Shown: positions 48,761 through 62,954, counted from the first letter of the stretch. The stretch: 64,000 nt of DNA from Macrotrachela quadricornifera (GCA_022393335.1 JAJEKB010021235.1:297519-361518), one strand, 5' to 3'. The notes: generated by a model from the letters alone, not told the origin. Numbers and translations are program-made.

Positions 48761-49284
48761 AGTTCTTATTTTCAAATACTTTTTATGATATACGGTCGGA
48801 TACGAGATCATACACAGATAAATAACGTAGAATATTGGCGTTTCAGTCAAAATACGACTGGATTAAAGCACGTGTTTCACTGTACACGGTGTCAGTATTT
48901 TACTGTATACGAGCGTCAGAAATATGACCGTAATGCTGGGCATGTAAAACGGATGGTTTACGGTCGTAATTATACCATTTACGAGCGTTTATGTTAGTGT
49001 CAACGCTCGTATAGTAATAAAATAAAATGTCAACTAATAAGAGATTTTTTTGTTGGATCATTAATTGTAGCAGAAATAATAATTTAAAGACATCGAATGG
49101 TGTAATACCGGCTATTCATTATGGTCTGTGATATCATCCACTAAATAGTAATGTATGAGGAGAAATTCCTAGTTGGTATAGAAAAACAATGTTCTTTTCG
49201 CAACGGCGAAAATTGATCGCATACACTTTTTCATTTTTTAAAACCAAAAAGTGAACAATTAGAAATACGCTTTACTTTGTGAAT

Positions 49285-49492
49285 CAAGGCTCTCGATGAT
49301 TTTTGGGCATGGAAGGGGCGCAAAATTTGCCAGACACTCAAACGCAGACTGTCTGTGAGAAAAACCAGGTAAATAGCTGACTACTAAAATTTGCCAGACA
49401 GTTTTTGAGAAATAACTGAAAATTTTCGCAGACACGGCGTAAAAAGTGGAAGGAACTAGCTCATTCCATCCCCTTCCACATCGAGAGCCCTG
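49285..49492. mobile_element. Probable small hAT-like MITE (208 bp)
   Basis: Left end CAAGGCTCTCGATG and inverted right end CAGGGCTCTCGATG match at 13 of 14 positions. The subterminal word TGGAAGGGG is also found in inverted orientation. CAGGG-type ends are common in hAT elements. No 8 bp target duplication was found (flanks TTGTGAAT and CACGCAAC), so assignment is tentative. Confidence 0.5.
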
Positions 49493-50554
49493 CACGCAAC
49501 AAACATATTCTGGCATGCATTCGAATAGTATGTAGATGTTTTCACTTGTTTTTGCTCAGTAAAATCAAAAAATCTTTTCGAATGAGGTGCGATCGCCTTG
49601 TTGCACTCTGTCAGTTACTCACTGTTTCAAAACCGTATAAAACAAATACTCATTTTCGTGGGGTCAGCAAAGGATCCAGGACTTTTAAAAAGGAAAACGA
49701 TTGTGAGTGGAAATCACTTTTTAACAATAACTCAATACAGTATTAACTCATTTTTCGTCCGTCTTTTTAGAGGAAAACAGAAGCATTCGTCTCAGAAAGA
49801 GGAAGGAAAAAGTAATTGCCTCACTGCTTCTCTGCTGAATTCGGCATTAGTAATGTAGAACAAGCATATCTGTATATACAAGCAGTAAAAGTTCCGTGAC
49901 TCACGGTCACGGTCACACTGATGTTTAGTCATGGTACTAGCCCGTTGGATTACTGAGACAATTTAGCTGTTATATAAAAGGACTGATGTCACTTGACACA
50001 ACGAATTTGTATTATATAATATTAGAAGATATATGATAACCACATGAAATTTTAAGAAATAGAAAGATTAAGTGAGTAATGGGGGTCTGACTTGATAAAT
50101 ATATTAGGATGGGTGGCTGGAAAATGAAAATATTGCCTTGAATAAAATAATCGATTAGTGAGTATAATATATGAAACATTTGATTGAGTAAGCATCGAAG
50201 AAAAATGATAATAAAAATTAATACTGTATTTATTTGGACAAAGAAATACAAATGGATAACGTCAAAGATAAAATCCAATATGTGATAATAGTACATAGAA
50301 ATTACCTTTTATTTCATTGTATGAAATTGTAGATTTAATATTACGTTATCCTTATTTTACTAGATTCCTTTCCTCTAAATTTATTTCATTCTTTAAGTCA
50401 AAATGTGTAAAATTCTCCATATTCTAGAACAAATTTCAGCTAGATTAACAGAAGCATTTGTTCTTCTTTTTTAAGTAATTTCATTACAAATACACATGAC
50501 AATAACAACAAAAGACAAATTCAAAAAGACAAAAAAGAAAAGAAAGTACGATAA

Positions 50555-53500
50555 TTATTTCATATCGACATCATGACTTGATCCTTTGTGAACATTAATC
50601 GAAAATTTATATTCATGATCACAACCCATATAAGCATCCGACATAAAATAAAGAATATAATTATGTGTACCAGCTGATGGTGCTGTAAAATCAAGAACAA
50701 CTTGTGCTTGTTGTTGTAATGTTAAACGTTTTATTGATATTAAAGCATTTGTTTTTAATTCTCCAATAACTAACCACCAACCTTCTTCACGTTTTTGTGG
50801 AAATAATGGTGCTATAACTGGTCCTGATACTTCATCAGCACGTTCTAATGTTACATTAACATTAATTGTACTACCAGATGTTATATCATCTTTATCAGGA
50901 ATTTCATATGCTACTTCAATATTTGGATACCGATTACAAAAACGTGCAACATCAGCTAATTTTGATGTACTTAATTGAAGTAATTCAACACGTTCTTCAT
51001 CTTGCATTTCCATTAAATCAAATACAGTTTCAATTTTCTAAAGGACAAAAAAAATAATTATCAAATTATCTATATAATTAAGTTAAAAACATACTTTTTC
51101 TGTACATCGTTGAATAATTTCTGATGTAAAATGTGGTAATTGTCTTAGATATGAATCTTTATTCCACATTCCTTGTGTTATCATTTGTGCTAATTCCATA
51201 GCAGCTAATGCTGGTGTTAACCAACCATTTGAACTTAATACATCAACACATGCTTGAATAAGTCGAATAGCCTATTGAAAAATAAAAATTTAAAAATTTA
51301 AAAAAATTTAAAACAAATTTACTTTAATTAAAATTTCATCAGTATCTTTTTGTAATTCAGCTGATAATTGAATACGTGATAAATGTGCTTGAAGTAAAAG
51401 ATTAGCTTTAACATGTGGATCATTAAATTTAACATGATTTAATTTATTTGGTAAACGTGTAGCAAGCTAAAAGAATAATAAAGAAAAAATTAATTCTTTT
51501 TTTCTTTAAAAAAATTCTCATACTTGTTTTAAGATATTATCTTCATGATGACGAATTGGTATATGTTCATATTCAGCAGCATTAGCAACAATATCAAGTA
51601 ATGATTTAATCTTAGTTTTTGATGTTAAAGATTTACTGAATAACTCTTTAAAAAAAATAGAAATAAAAATCAAGATAAATAATACTAAGAAATAAAAATC
51701 TTAATAAATACTTACCAATTGTTCGATAATTAATATAATAATAAGCAGCAATCATTCCAAGATTAAGTGGTGATGTATCCATTTCATTTTCAATTGTAAT
51801 ACACTAAATAAATAAATAAATAAATAATTTTATTTTTTCTTTACTTTTTTTTCTTTTTCTTACTTTTGATTGTTCAAGATCATTTAATGTATTTTCAACT
51901 AATTCAGATAAATGATCAGATAAATGTCGATGTGATATACCTTGTAAATTATAATAATTTGGATTTTGTGTCATACGTCTATAAAGTAATGTCCATGTTA
52001 AATAATCTACAGCATCTTGTTTATTTTCAATAGTTTTTGTTACAATTTCAGCATTAAAATGATCATGTAAACAATGATCAAGATGTGATTCCATAGGTAA
52101 TGGTTCATAAAGAAATTTTTTAAAAAAATCTTTTTTAGATGATAAACACATTAAAACAACTTTAGCATCAGTATCTTTTAATGGACGATTTGCTCGTCCA
52201 ATCATTTGTAAAATATCATTTATTGGATAATCATCATATGTATGTTCTTGTCCATTATAATATTGTGTATCCATAATAATAACCAAATAAGAAAAAAGTT
52301 TTAATGTCCATAACATACTACGTGATACAATACAAACTTGTAAAGCACCAGCTGCATATAATTCTTCAACAGTTGTACGATCTTTAAGACTTAAACCTTC
52401 ATGTAAATAAGCAACACCACGTAAAACAGTTTCTTTTAAAGTTTGATCTTCAAGTTCACTTGTAAATGGTTCAATTTCTGCTGTTGTTATATGTAAAAAT
52501 CGATCTTGTTTTTGTTCAGCAGCAGCAAATGTTAATATATCAATTGCTGTCATACGTGATAATTTACGTGATGGAACAAAAACAATAACTGGATGATTTG
52601 GTGAATGACGATTTATTGCTTGATAAACTGGTTTTGCCATTGCAATTAAACGTGATGCATTATGTGTCATATTAAAACCCTATAAAGAATATTTATTAAT
52701 AAAAAGAAAAATTTAAATTTATAAAATTTACTTGAATATGTAATTCAAGTTGAACTGGACGAACACTTGGTCGAAAATTAAATGTTGCATTTGTACTACA
52801 ACCAAGCCATTGTGCAATATCTTTTGCATTAAGTATTGATGTTGCCATTGCAATTATACGAATATTTCGTCCAATTTGTGAACTCATATAACGCATACGA
52901 GAACAAATTACTTCAAGAACAGGCTAAACAAAAACACATAAATTTATATTCTACATCCAAAATTGTTTCTACCTTCCAAAATTTCTTTCTCTTTTTGAGA
53001 TTCCTTGAAAACTTCTTAGCTATTTCAAGTTTATTATCAAATACATCGACATGGAATGAATTCAAACTGATATGTTTGCGACATAAGTCAATAATAGACT
53101 TAAGAAATCCTCGAAGATTATGTTTGATATATCCTTATTGAGTTAGTTAGGCATTTCAACTATAACTTACCCCATCATCTGAACCAATAACATGTAAATC
53201 ATCAACAATAAATAAATTAACATTTTGAACATTTTTTCTTTGTTTCCATCGACGTGATAATATATCCCATTTTTCTGGTGTTGAAATAATAATATGACCC
53301 TAGAAAAAAAAAATATTTATTTTTTTACATAACTATTTTTTTTTTCAAAATATACTTTAGCAATTAATTTAAGATCAGTAGCTGTTTCACCAGTAAGCAT
53401 AACAACTTTTCTACCAATTGTTGCAAAACGTCGATCCCAATCTTGTCGGACTATTTCTGCTAATTCTTCTTTTGGTGTTACATAAATACACTTTGGTTCA

Positions 53501-56500
53501 GGATTTTCTCTTAATTTTTCATTTGAAAATATTCTTAATATAGCAAATTCAGCACATATAGTTTTTCCACAACCTGTTGATGCACCCAAAAATACATTAT
53601 CATCTGTACTATATAATGTATTGAAAACTAAAAAAATAAATTTCAATAAATAAAACATAACAAAAAAAATTTCTTTTTCTATACCTTGTGTTTGAATTCC
53701 ATTAAAAAATTTAAAATTATATAAATCTTCATATTTGGAATTTCTTAATGCATTAACAGGTAATGGTTGTAAATCAAGAAGTTCTGTTGGTGCAGGATGT
53801 TTTTCTGGTAAAATTAAATGACGAAATGATACAGCTACTTGCGTCTCCGATGCTATCCATTTATCAGATATAACACGAATAAAATATTGTGGTGGTAATG
53901 TTTCAAATACTGGAACAAAAAATTTTACATAATGTTCATCTTCACAATATTTTCTAAAAATAAAAATAAATAATGATATTCTCTGTAATCAATACAAATG
54001 ATTATTTTAAATAAATGTTTCATACGATAGAAATAAACTTACTTTTTAAGAAGAAAATATTCATGATGAAGTAAAATTTCTGAATCAACATCTTCAACTA
54101 AGATCCAAAAAGGCTAAAAAGAAAAAAAGAAATTATATTATTTTTGTATTTTTTTTTGTCATAGAAAAATATCAACATACTTCAGCCATTCCATGAATTT
54201 TATCATCCCATTGAAAATCTGGTGTTATAGTTAATTCAACTTTTAATGTTGATCGTGTTATTGGTAAAACATGTACAGCTAATTCTAATTTTGGTATATG
54301 ATGAATATATTTATATATTGTTTTTCCAACTTTTGGTGCACGAACTAATTCACCTAAATAATGATTAAAAAAAAATTAAAATTTTTTATTTAATTTATAA
54401 ATAGTAAATTTCTTTTCTTTACCTATTTCATGTGCATCTAAATCATAAAATCTATCCCATGAAATATTTTTCTTTTCAATTTTTCGAATAACTTCTTCTG
54501 GAATTTTTTTAAATTGTCTTAATGGACACATACTTTGCCACCTAAAAAAAAATTATTTTCTTAATTAAAAAAAAGAATTCTTTTTTTCTTACATTCGTTT
54601 ATCAATCATTTTTGATAAACTTAATGTTTTATCAACTAATTGTGCCCAACCTCGTTGTAAAACCATTTCATATATAGCTCTCATCAATCTTCCAGCACTT
54701 TGTGTTACATAAACCATATCAGCCATTAAAGCAAAACCATCAAGTCTTAATTGTGATATATATGCTTGTAAAAGAACATTTATTTTAGCACTTGGTTCAT
54801 CAATACTTTCTTTAACAGGTATTGGTACACGTTCAAGTAATTTTTGTAATTCAATTTTTTCTTCTTCTCGTACAGTTATATGACGAAATTCTGATGATAA
54901 TGAAAATATACGAAATAAATCTATTTCACTTAATGTTGGTTTTAATAATTGATTATACATAGCTATTGTTTCATGTGTACAATAATAATGACTTGCTATA
55001 CGACCATGTTCAGTTACTTGAAAATTTCCTGTTTTACGATCATAACGTATTAAATGACATTTATCTAATTGTATAGCTGCTGAATGTATTAAATCTAAAC
55101 GTCGTTGAAGAAGATATTTATCAACAAGTAATGATTCATTTGATACACCATATAATTGTGGTTCTTTTATCATACGTACATATAAATATGTATAACTAAG
55201 CCATTCAGCTGCTTCACGAATATTTTGTACAGTACCAAGAACAATTTCAGCATTGAGATTATCAACTAATTTTGAGATCATTTGACTTTCAATTGGAAGC
55301 TAAAATAATTCAAAAACAATTTTCTTTTTTAATATCATAGATTATTTGACTTACTTGTTGATTCATTAATGATAAATAATATTGTAATTCATTATGACTT
55401 GTAATTAAAATACCTTGACCACGTGTATCATATTGTGGACGACCAGCACGACCAAGCATCTATTAAAATATATTATAATATTAAACATAAAATTCATAAT
55501 ACAAATATCTTACTTGCATAACATCAAGTGCACCTAATTCAGTCCAACGACCTTTTTCTGGATTATAAACTTGTGTACCTTTAATAATAACAGTATGTGC
55601 TGGTAAATTAACACCCCATGCAAGTGTAGCTGTTGATACAAGTACTTGAATATGTCGTTCAGCAAAAAGATCTTCAACTAATGTACGATCAGCACGATTC
55701 ATCCCAGCATGATGTATAGCAAATGAATATGGAAAAAGATCTTTTAATTCTAAATTTTTTGTTTGTTCAGCTTCTGTTCGAAGAATTTCTTGTGAAGCTG
55801 AACCATCTTTAAGAAATGCTGCTATTGTACCTTTTTCAACACAAGCATCACGTATAGCACGTGCTGTTTTTCCTGTTTCTTTTCTTGAATGTACAAATAT
55901 CAATACCTATAACAATAATAATAATAAAAAATTACAAATAAAAAAAAAGAATTATTTTACTTGATTTTTTCCAGCATTTTCCATAACTTTATCATGAACA
56001 AGATCATTCATAATTTGAAAACGTTTTATAGCTTTTTTTTCAGTTATACCAATATATTGTTGTTCAAGTGGTACAGGTCTATAACTATTATCAAAATGAA
56101 ATAACCCTTCACGTTTAACATTAAGAAATGTTGCTATATCTTCATAATTAGGTAATGTTGCACTTAAACCAACAAAACGTACAGCATCTTGTGTTGTTTC
56201 AATAGTACGTATTGTTCGAGCAATAACAGCTTCAAGTACTGGACCACGATCATCATGTAATAAATGTACTTCATCAAGAATAATTAAACGAACTAATTGG
56301 GTATATGAACGTTCACCACCTTTACGTGTTATTATATCCCATTTTTCAGGTGTACATACAATTAATTGAGTTTCATTTATTTGTTCTCGAGATAATTGAT
56401 GATCACCCGTTAATTCTGCAACTTTTAATCCAAATGGATTTAAACGCTAAATTAAAAAAATTTCTAAATAAATTCAAAAAAAAAATTCTAAATTACTTTA

Positions 56501-58693
56501 GTAAAATTTCCAACAACTTCTTGTACAAGTGATCTCATTGGTGCAATATAAATCATTTTAAATTCATCAACATTAATTGTACCATCTGACATAACATGTT
56601 TACCAACTTCACGTAAAATACAAAGTAAAGCAACATTTGTTTTACCAGCACCCTAAAATAAAATAAAATTTTCATTATTTTATTTTATTAAAAAAGAGAA
56701 AATTTTTTCACTTACTGTTGGTGCACATAATAAAATATTTTCATCAGATTCTAATGCTGCTTTAACCATACGTGTTTGAATACGATTTAAAACTTTATAA
56801 CCTTCAAATGCTGGTTGAGCATATTTAGGTAAATTAGAAATTGGATAAAGTACCTAAAAATTAATTTTGAAAAATTTATATTTAATTAAAATAAATTTAC
56901 CTCTCCAGGATCAAGTGCAGATGGTTTTAAAGCAGGTACATGCACTTCTTCATAACCTTTCTTTTGTAATCGAAATGAACCATCAGGTAATCGACAACTT
57001 TTATTAGCCATAAAATGACTACCTTGTGCAAATGTAAGATCTTCTAAATTAACAACATGTTGTGGATTAGCAGTAGACTAAAGAAAAAAAAACAAATGTT
57101 AAGTTTTTTTTTGTTGTTTTTGAAAAAATTTTTATTTAATTTACTTCCGAAGGTCCATTTTCAGTTTCCATTGCTTCTTGATCTCCATTTTCACCACGAC
57201 TTTTTCTTGATGATGCACGACGATCACGTTCATCCTATTGATTTAAAGAAATTTTTCTTTTACAATTTTAGAAAAAAAAACAAACCTGTACTGTTTCACT
57301 TCTATCAGTTTCTGATAAAGCTTGTAAAATCCAAACTAAATCTGGATCATTTTTCATTTTTTCTTCAATTTTAGATTTTTCTGATGCACTTTGTGATGAT
57401 GCAAGTAAAGTACAATAAAGTACTAAAATAAAAAAATGTTATCTTATTAATTAAAAAAAAAGAGTAGAAAACATACTCATTTGTCTATGTGTTCTTAAAG
57501 TTTTAATAAAATCAAATTGATCATAACCAAGTAAAAGAACAAGTTGATTTTCTAATTCTCTATCATCAGATGCTGTTTTAAGAATATCAAGAACTTCTTG
57601 TGCTTTTAATTTTGCATCTGTTGCTTCAGCATAAACTTTACTTAAATTTCTTTGTAACCAAAATGCATCAATTGAATGTGGTTGTAAAGCTTTACTTGGA
57701 CGAGTAAAATCATCATTTGCACTCTAAAAAACGAAAAGAATAAATTAAATCTTAATATAAAATTAAGAAGTATTTACTGTTTTATTAAGATTTTTTTCTT
57801 GAATTGTATAATCCATTTTTGCTTCTTCACCTTCAGATAAATCACCTTCTTCATCTTCTCGTATTTCATTTTCATCACCTTCTTCTTCATCACCTGAATC
57901 TTCAAATTCAACATTAACACCATATGTTTCATCAATTTCTTCATCTAAATATAGTATATATATACATGTATATTTATCAATTAATTATTATTGGTTTTAC
58001 CTTCTTTTCCAGCTTTATCATCTGTTGACCAATCGGTTATTTTTTTTCCAAGATTAACAAGAAATGCAAAACGTTGTTCAGGAATTTTTGTACTTAATAA
58101 TGTTTCAACTTCATTTTTACGATCTTTATCACGTAATTTATCATTTTTAAGTACAATTAAAACTTCATCAGCTGCACCACATAATATACTACGTGCTTGA
58201 TCACCAATTGCTTCTTGAATAAAACCAAGTAATACTTCATATGTTTGTTTAGTTTCTTGAGTTTTTGGTCGATATAATATACTTGATGTATCATCAGCTG
58301 CATCACCAAGTAATGTTTGACCTTTAAATCGTCCAACATCATATTTTGATGAATGATCATCATCTTTTTTTTGTTTTCTATACAAATAAATATATATATT
58401 AATTTATAAAAAAAATATGAAAAGTTAAAAAATAATACGAACTTATTACTACGTTCTGGCCGTGTACGTTGGGCACGATCACCCATTCTAGTACCTTTTA
58501 AATGACCTGTAAGAGAAAGTACTTCACCGGTAGCTTCATTACGTCCACGTCGATCAATTAAAGATTTATCAACTTGTAAAACAAGATTTGAATTCTAAAA
58601 CATAGATTAAAAAAAGTATATTTAATTTATTGATATTATTTTACTTACCGCTTTGTATTCATATTGTGAACGACGAGCAGCTTCATCGGCCAT
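50555..58693 (-). CDS. SNRNP200: SNRNP200 / Brr2, U5 snRNP DExH-box RNA helicase (2143 aa, 27 exons)
   Basis: Exons: 58693-58649, 58594-58443, 58377-58001, 57944-57778, 57723-57477, 57422-57286, 57234-57145, 57077-56901, 56853-56716, 56652-56497, 56446-55961, 55906-55514, 55459-55355, 55299-54593, 54541-54423, 54353-54181, 54113-54043, 53953-53685, 53627-53356, 53299-53171, 52923-52732, 52679-51864, 51803-51716, 51645-51524, 51466-51323, 51271-51095, 51037-50555. Spliceosomal helicase that unwinds U4/U6. The N-terminus [20 protein letters not shown] and C-terminus [15 protein letters not shown] match human; human length is 2136. First cassette: Walker A APTGAGKT (codons 508-515), [15 protein letters not shown] region and [11 protein letters not shown], then a Sec63 unit. 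Second cassette: STGCGKT (about 1355), DDLH (about 1460), GRANRP, second Sec63 unit. The DDLH departs from DExH, in line with the known degenerate C-terminal cassette of Brr2. The gene is intact. Intron 20 (247 bp) is the longest; the others are about 40-90 bp. Confidence 0.95.
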
Positions 58694-59277
58694 CGTTCAC
58701 TATAAAAATCTAGAAGATAATAAATTACACAGTTATTTCAATCTGAAAATAAGTTTGATTATGGCGAAATAACACACACACAATAAGTGCAAAATTAGAA
58801 TCACAAAGAGAGCGAAACTTCATTGGAGAGGTCGAGATCGATTCATTTGCCAGTAAATAATAATGTCTAATACATTGAGGACATCTATCGAATTATTCTG
58901 ACTTCAATTCATATATCTATTTGAAGAGAAATTTATCAACTAACCTGTAATTGATTATATTTTTTCAGTAGTGAGATATGAGAGTATTCAGTCATCATCG
59001 TATTCTCTTAGTCTACGGATTCGAGTATTATACAAAAGAATCTTATTGATGTTCAAAAATTTAAAATAACCTTTTTCTGAGAAAACGAAAAATCTTTTTT
59101 TCTAAATTTTCCCAGTTTATAATTTGTCAAATACGCAACCCAAAGTTCTCTATCCAAGCTCCTGTTAGATATTTAAATATCTTTTTGTTTGAATGTGTTT
59201 TTTAGGTGATTGAATTTGTCAGACCTTTTCTCCATTTAGCATGTAAGCATTAAAAAAAAGGGCTTTATCATGCACTA
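58694..59277. promoter_or_regulatory. Upstream region of SNRNP200
   Basis: AT-rich with a short (CA)n run near 58772-58781. A likely 5' UTR intron acceptor signal was not resolved. No factor sites assigned. Confidence 0.45.
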
Positions 59278-60593
59278 CAGTGGCGGCGGAGCATGGAGGT
59301 TCGTGAGGCTTGAGCCTCACTTGGTTTTCAGCCCTTGAGGCTCAGCCTCACTTATTTTCGGATTGAATATTATCTTTTATTACTAGAATTTGTTATATTC
59401 GGCATCTAACATAACTAGATATACATGTTCTGACATATCTATCTGATAATGTAATTCACCTATTTTTTATATATTTTCTTTTCTATGTTCTTCTATCGCA
59501 TAGATGTCACATACAACTTATATATATGATGTTTTTTCTTCTTTTCTTTTACTTGGATATTTCCCTTCTCTGTATGTTGTGTAAGTATTTTTCTTCTTTT
59601 CTTACATGTTTTCTTGTCTGTATGTTTAGTTTTTCTCTGTTTCGTCTATATATGTTTTATTTCCAGAACGTTTGGTTTTTTCCAAGCACGTATGTACACA
59701 CACACATATATATGGGCATGACCAGTCGTGTTGGTACTCCAAGATATAAAATAGGAAATAACAGGATTTCAGAGGCGTGTATATAATGAATTTTATACCA
59801 CATGAAAGCCAGTCAAAAATGTGATTTATTGGTACTAAATAGGAAGGGTTTTATAAACTCTGTAATGTCGAACTAAAAAATTTTTGAAAAATTTTATACA
59901 TTAAAACATGTGAAAAATCTCACATCTTCTATCTGAAAAGAAAACATTGAATTTTTTCATAAAATTAACTTCTTTTCATTATTTCTATTACCTTATATGT
60001 TTAAAAATATATTCAATGGATACAACATGGAAAGTTGAATTAAATAAGTGTATTTTATAACATGTATGATAATAGAAATAATAAAAAAAGCTAATTTTAT
60101 GGGAAAATCAAATGTTTTTTTTTATATAGAAAATATAAGTTTTCTAACATTTTTTAATGTATAGAATTTTTCAAAATTTTTCTAGTTCGATATTATAAAA
60201 ATTACAAAACCCTTACTATTTAGTACCAATAAACCCTATTTTTGACGGTCTTTCATTTGGTATAAAATTCATTGTATACACGTCTCTAAAATAATATTAT
60301 TTCCTATCTTATGTCTTGGGGGTATCAACACGGCTGGTCATGCCCTTATATAAAGGAAAGACAGATTCTATTGATCTGAAAAGTATCTGTTCAACTTTTG
60401 CATCGAAGAACGAACAGAGAAAGTTAGTTTTTGGTACCTTCTGATTCGTTTTGTTTTCACAATGACCGTTGTAGTTTTTACTGAAGTCTAATAAAAAGAA
60501 GAATTATATTTTGCTTTATCTTTTAATAAAAGTCCATCGTAGAAAAAAAATATTACGGGCCTCACTTAGGTTAATGGCGCTCCGCCGCCACTG
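59278..60593. mobile_element. hAT-like element (CAGTGGCGGCGGAGC ends), 1316 bp including a nested insertion
   Basis: The 15 bp ends CAGTGGCGGCGGAGC are exact inverted repeats. CAGTGGCG-type termini are characteristic of many hAT elements. Immediately inside the left end there is a TGAGGCTYRAGCCTCAC palindrome repeated twice, and a GCCTCACTTAGG copy near the right end. Flanking 8-mers (ATGCACTA and ATGAGTAC) do not match, so the target duplication has decayed or the call is imperfect. There is no transposase frame. A separate foldback element sits in the middle. Confidence 0.65.
59714..60345. mobile_element. Foldback MITE nested in the hAT-like element (632 bp, arms about 280 bp)
   Basis: The left end GGGCATGACCAGTCGTGTTG and inverted right end GGGCATGACCAGCCGTGTTG differ at one position in 20. 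Homology continues inward for about 280 bp (e.g. ATTTATTGGTACTAAATAG against GGTTTATTGGTACTAAATAG), leaving a short AT-rich loop. It is bounded by TATA-rich flanks, and no exact duplication could be defined. Its position inside the outer element shows it inserted later. Confidence 0.72.
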
Positions 60594-62954
60594 ATGAGTA
60601 CACAAAGGTACTCAATGCTAATTGCGTCAAACTAACAATACCCATTTATATGATCCTTCGCGAGTTTTTGTAGACTTTCTTTTTTTCCAATATTTGAGAT
60701 AATTAAAACGAAAAAGAGACGGAATGTTAGGCCTCACTCTCTTCAGACAACATATGTTATAAATAACAGCTGATCATAGATAATTAATTGATCAATCGAT
60801 AATGTTTATTAGATGCAAGATTCCCTCTAGTGATGATTTTCGTAATATCTGTATTTTAAATTTTTCCTCGATTTCGATCATCAGATTGATTAAAATCTTA
60901 CTTTTTCGATGATCATATCTGTCTTTTGCTTTTTCAACTTCAACAAACTAATTGATTAAAATATAACTATGTAGTATAAATAGTTTGTGTCTTCTAATGA
61001 ATAATAGATACAACAAATGATTATTTAAAAAAGAATGAAGATTTTTCGAAAAGTAATTGGATCGTTTATGAAAAATGAATTTCTCCATGTTATCATTAGT
61101 GCACATTATCAACTGTTGAATAACTTGAAGAAAAACTGACATAATGGTTAAATAACATCCTTCGAAATATTACAAGTATTTTACGTTGATGCATACTTTG
61201 TTTTTATTGAGATAAATACGAGAATAACACTGTTTTTTTCTTATTTTAATACTTATAGCATGATTTTATTCAAACTTATAATTGTGAAACTATTCAAAAA
61301 AAAAATCAAATCGAGAATTACCTAACCATTCTCATCATTAGATGATGATTTCAAATGATTAAGTAAATGTGCATATGATGGAACTTCTATGAATGATTCT
61401 GAAGATAAAGATATTTATTTTTATTTATTTAAAGAAATATTTACTTCGTATCAGGAGAACCTTATTTTGGTAATTGATTAATTCTCTCAGTGGATGCATC
61501 TTCAGCAATATTTGAAGAACCATCTAATGATGGTTTATTTAATATTTAGACAAAAAAATCTCTAAAGGAACCACTATTAGATTATTTTTGACATGTTATA
61601 TACTTTTCATCTCTCTCCCAAAAATAAAGTCTTTAATTATGACATAATTTCTGTTCGATTTCACTTTGTGAAGTGAAGCTTATACGAATGTAGATATATC
61701 CTTCTTTTTAAGCTAATCACAAGACTTTGACTTTTTTCTATGTTGTCTATTTACTTGTTTTCACCTGTGCTCGATAATAAATAAGTCTGATAAGAAAAAA
61801 GTAGAATGAATTATTTTTTATAGTTGAGTTTGCATATATTTTATCTTCACCAAAACATGCTCTTCTTGTCCAAGTAAGCAAAAAGGTGAGTAAGTTGTAT
61901 TTTGCAGAAGTTTGTCTCAACATTCAGAATAAAATGATAATTTAAAGATTGATATAACCTATAGTACATACATATATTCGTGCAAATCTCGAGATCTATT
62001 TTATATAAACGGAAGAAGCTACTATTCATATCCAAAAATAAAGTCAAGTAAGAAAAACTATAATAACTTCTAAATAAAAAAGCTTAGTGAAGAGCGATTT
62101 TTTTCATCTAATTAATTTTTGAAAAAAGGCTTTTCTGAAAATCTCTTAGAGTCTGAGATGATAGAATGACATAATTTCGTTCTTGATATGTGAACTATAA
62201 ACACTAGATATTTCTCTACAATCATATGCACTCAAAAAATTTTCTCGATCCAGCATTCAAAAACCAGGTTCTGTCAATCAGAATCCCTAAAAAACGAGGG
62301 TTTTAATGTTCATTTTGCAAATTCAAAAATTTCTTGAAAATAGTTTTTATTGAAAAATCGAGTTTTGAAATTTCTGAAGTATTGTACAAGGTCTCATCTT
62401 GAATTTTAACATAACATTAACTATGATTTACTATATACTTTTCACACGATTGGAAACAATAGAGTATTCTTTTTACGATGATCACTAGCGGTCGATGTCT
62501 TTTCATTACTTTTTTTTTCGGAATTTGAAAGTATTTTCTTCTTCACCAATAAATTTGTGCATATAATCGACCGAATGCACAATCAGACTGAATGTGTCTT
62601 ATCAAAATTCTCCCTACATATTGATCAACTAATTTAGAAAACGCATACGAAGCACCATCTGTAACAATTACTTGATTTAACCTTAGAACACAAATCGAGA
62701 GGTGAAATAGTATAGAATTGATCCGACGATCTACTAATCCCATTTTAAAAACATGCAAATTATTTTAACATTAAATATATGCTATACTTTCAAGTAAACC
62801 AATTTATTTATTTATATGTCTTTTTAGATTGCGTAACTTTATCCTTTTTATTTCTTATTCATAATATTTTCTTGAAAATTACTATCCAAAATATATTTTA
62901 TATTACATTATACTCTTAGTAATCAAATCTTATTTTAATATACAACATTATATA
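60594..62954. other. Intergenic region with a possible gene relic
   Basis: AT-rich. Minus-strand sequence at about 61324-61555 reads like decayed coding DNA. The rest, including frames at 60948-61142, 61847-62047 and 62543-62758, shows no domain or exon structure. The end is the upstream flank of the FAD oxidoreductase gene. Confidence 0.45.
61324..61555 (-). pseudogene. Possible decayed exon pair, unknown gene
   Basis: The minus strand encodes NKPSLDGSSNIAEDASTERI then, after a premature TAA, GSPDTK. Following an intron-like AT-rich gap with a TTCAG acceptor comes ESFIEVPSYAHLLNHLKSSS ending at a TAG. The amino-acid composition and codon choice look like real coding sequence, but the stop and a frame mismatch at the join argue for a relic. 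No family recognised. Confidence 0.25.

Larger units (their letters stand above)
47773..50554. other. Gene-poor region with repeats
   Basis: Includes a CGGCCGTAAACGGCCG palindrome at about 47869-47885, a duplicated block at 48440-48760, a CpG-rich stretch with repeated TACGAGCGT/ACGGTC words (48780-49020) and a hAT-like MITE (49285-49492). Many 60-107 codon frames lie in these repeats; none is convincing. Confidence 0.5.

Noticed and set aside
57057..57374. 105-codon plus-strand frame and similar plus frames within 50.5-58.7 kb
   Set aside because: Antisense shadows of SNRNP200 exons and introns.
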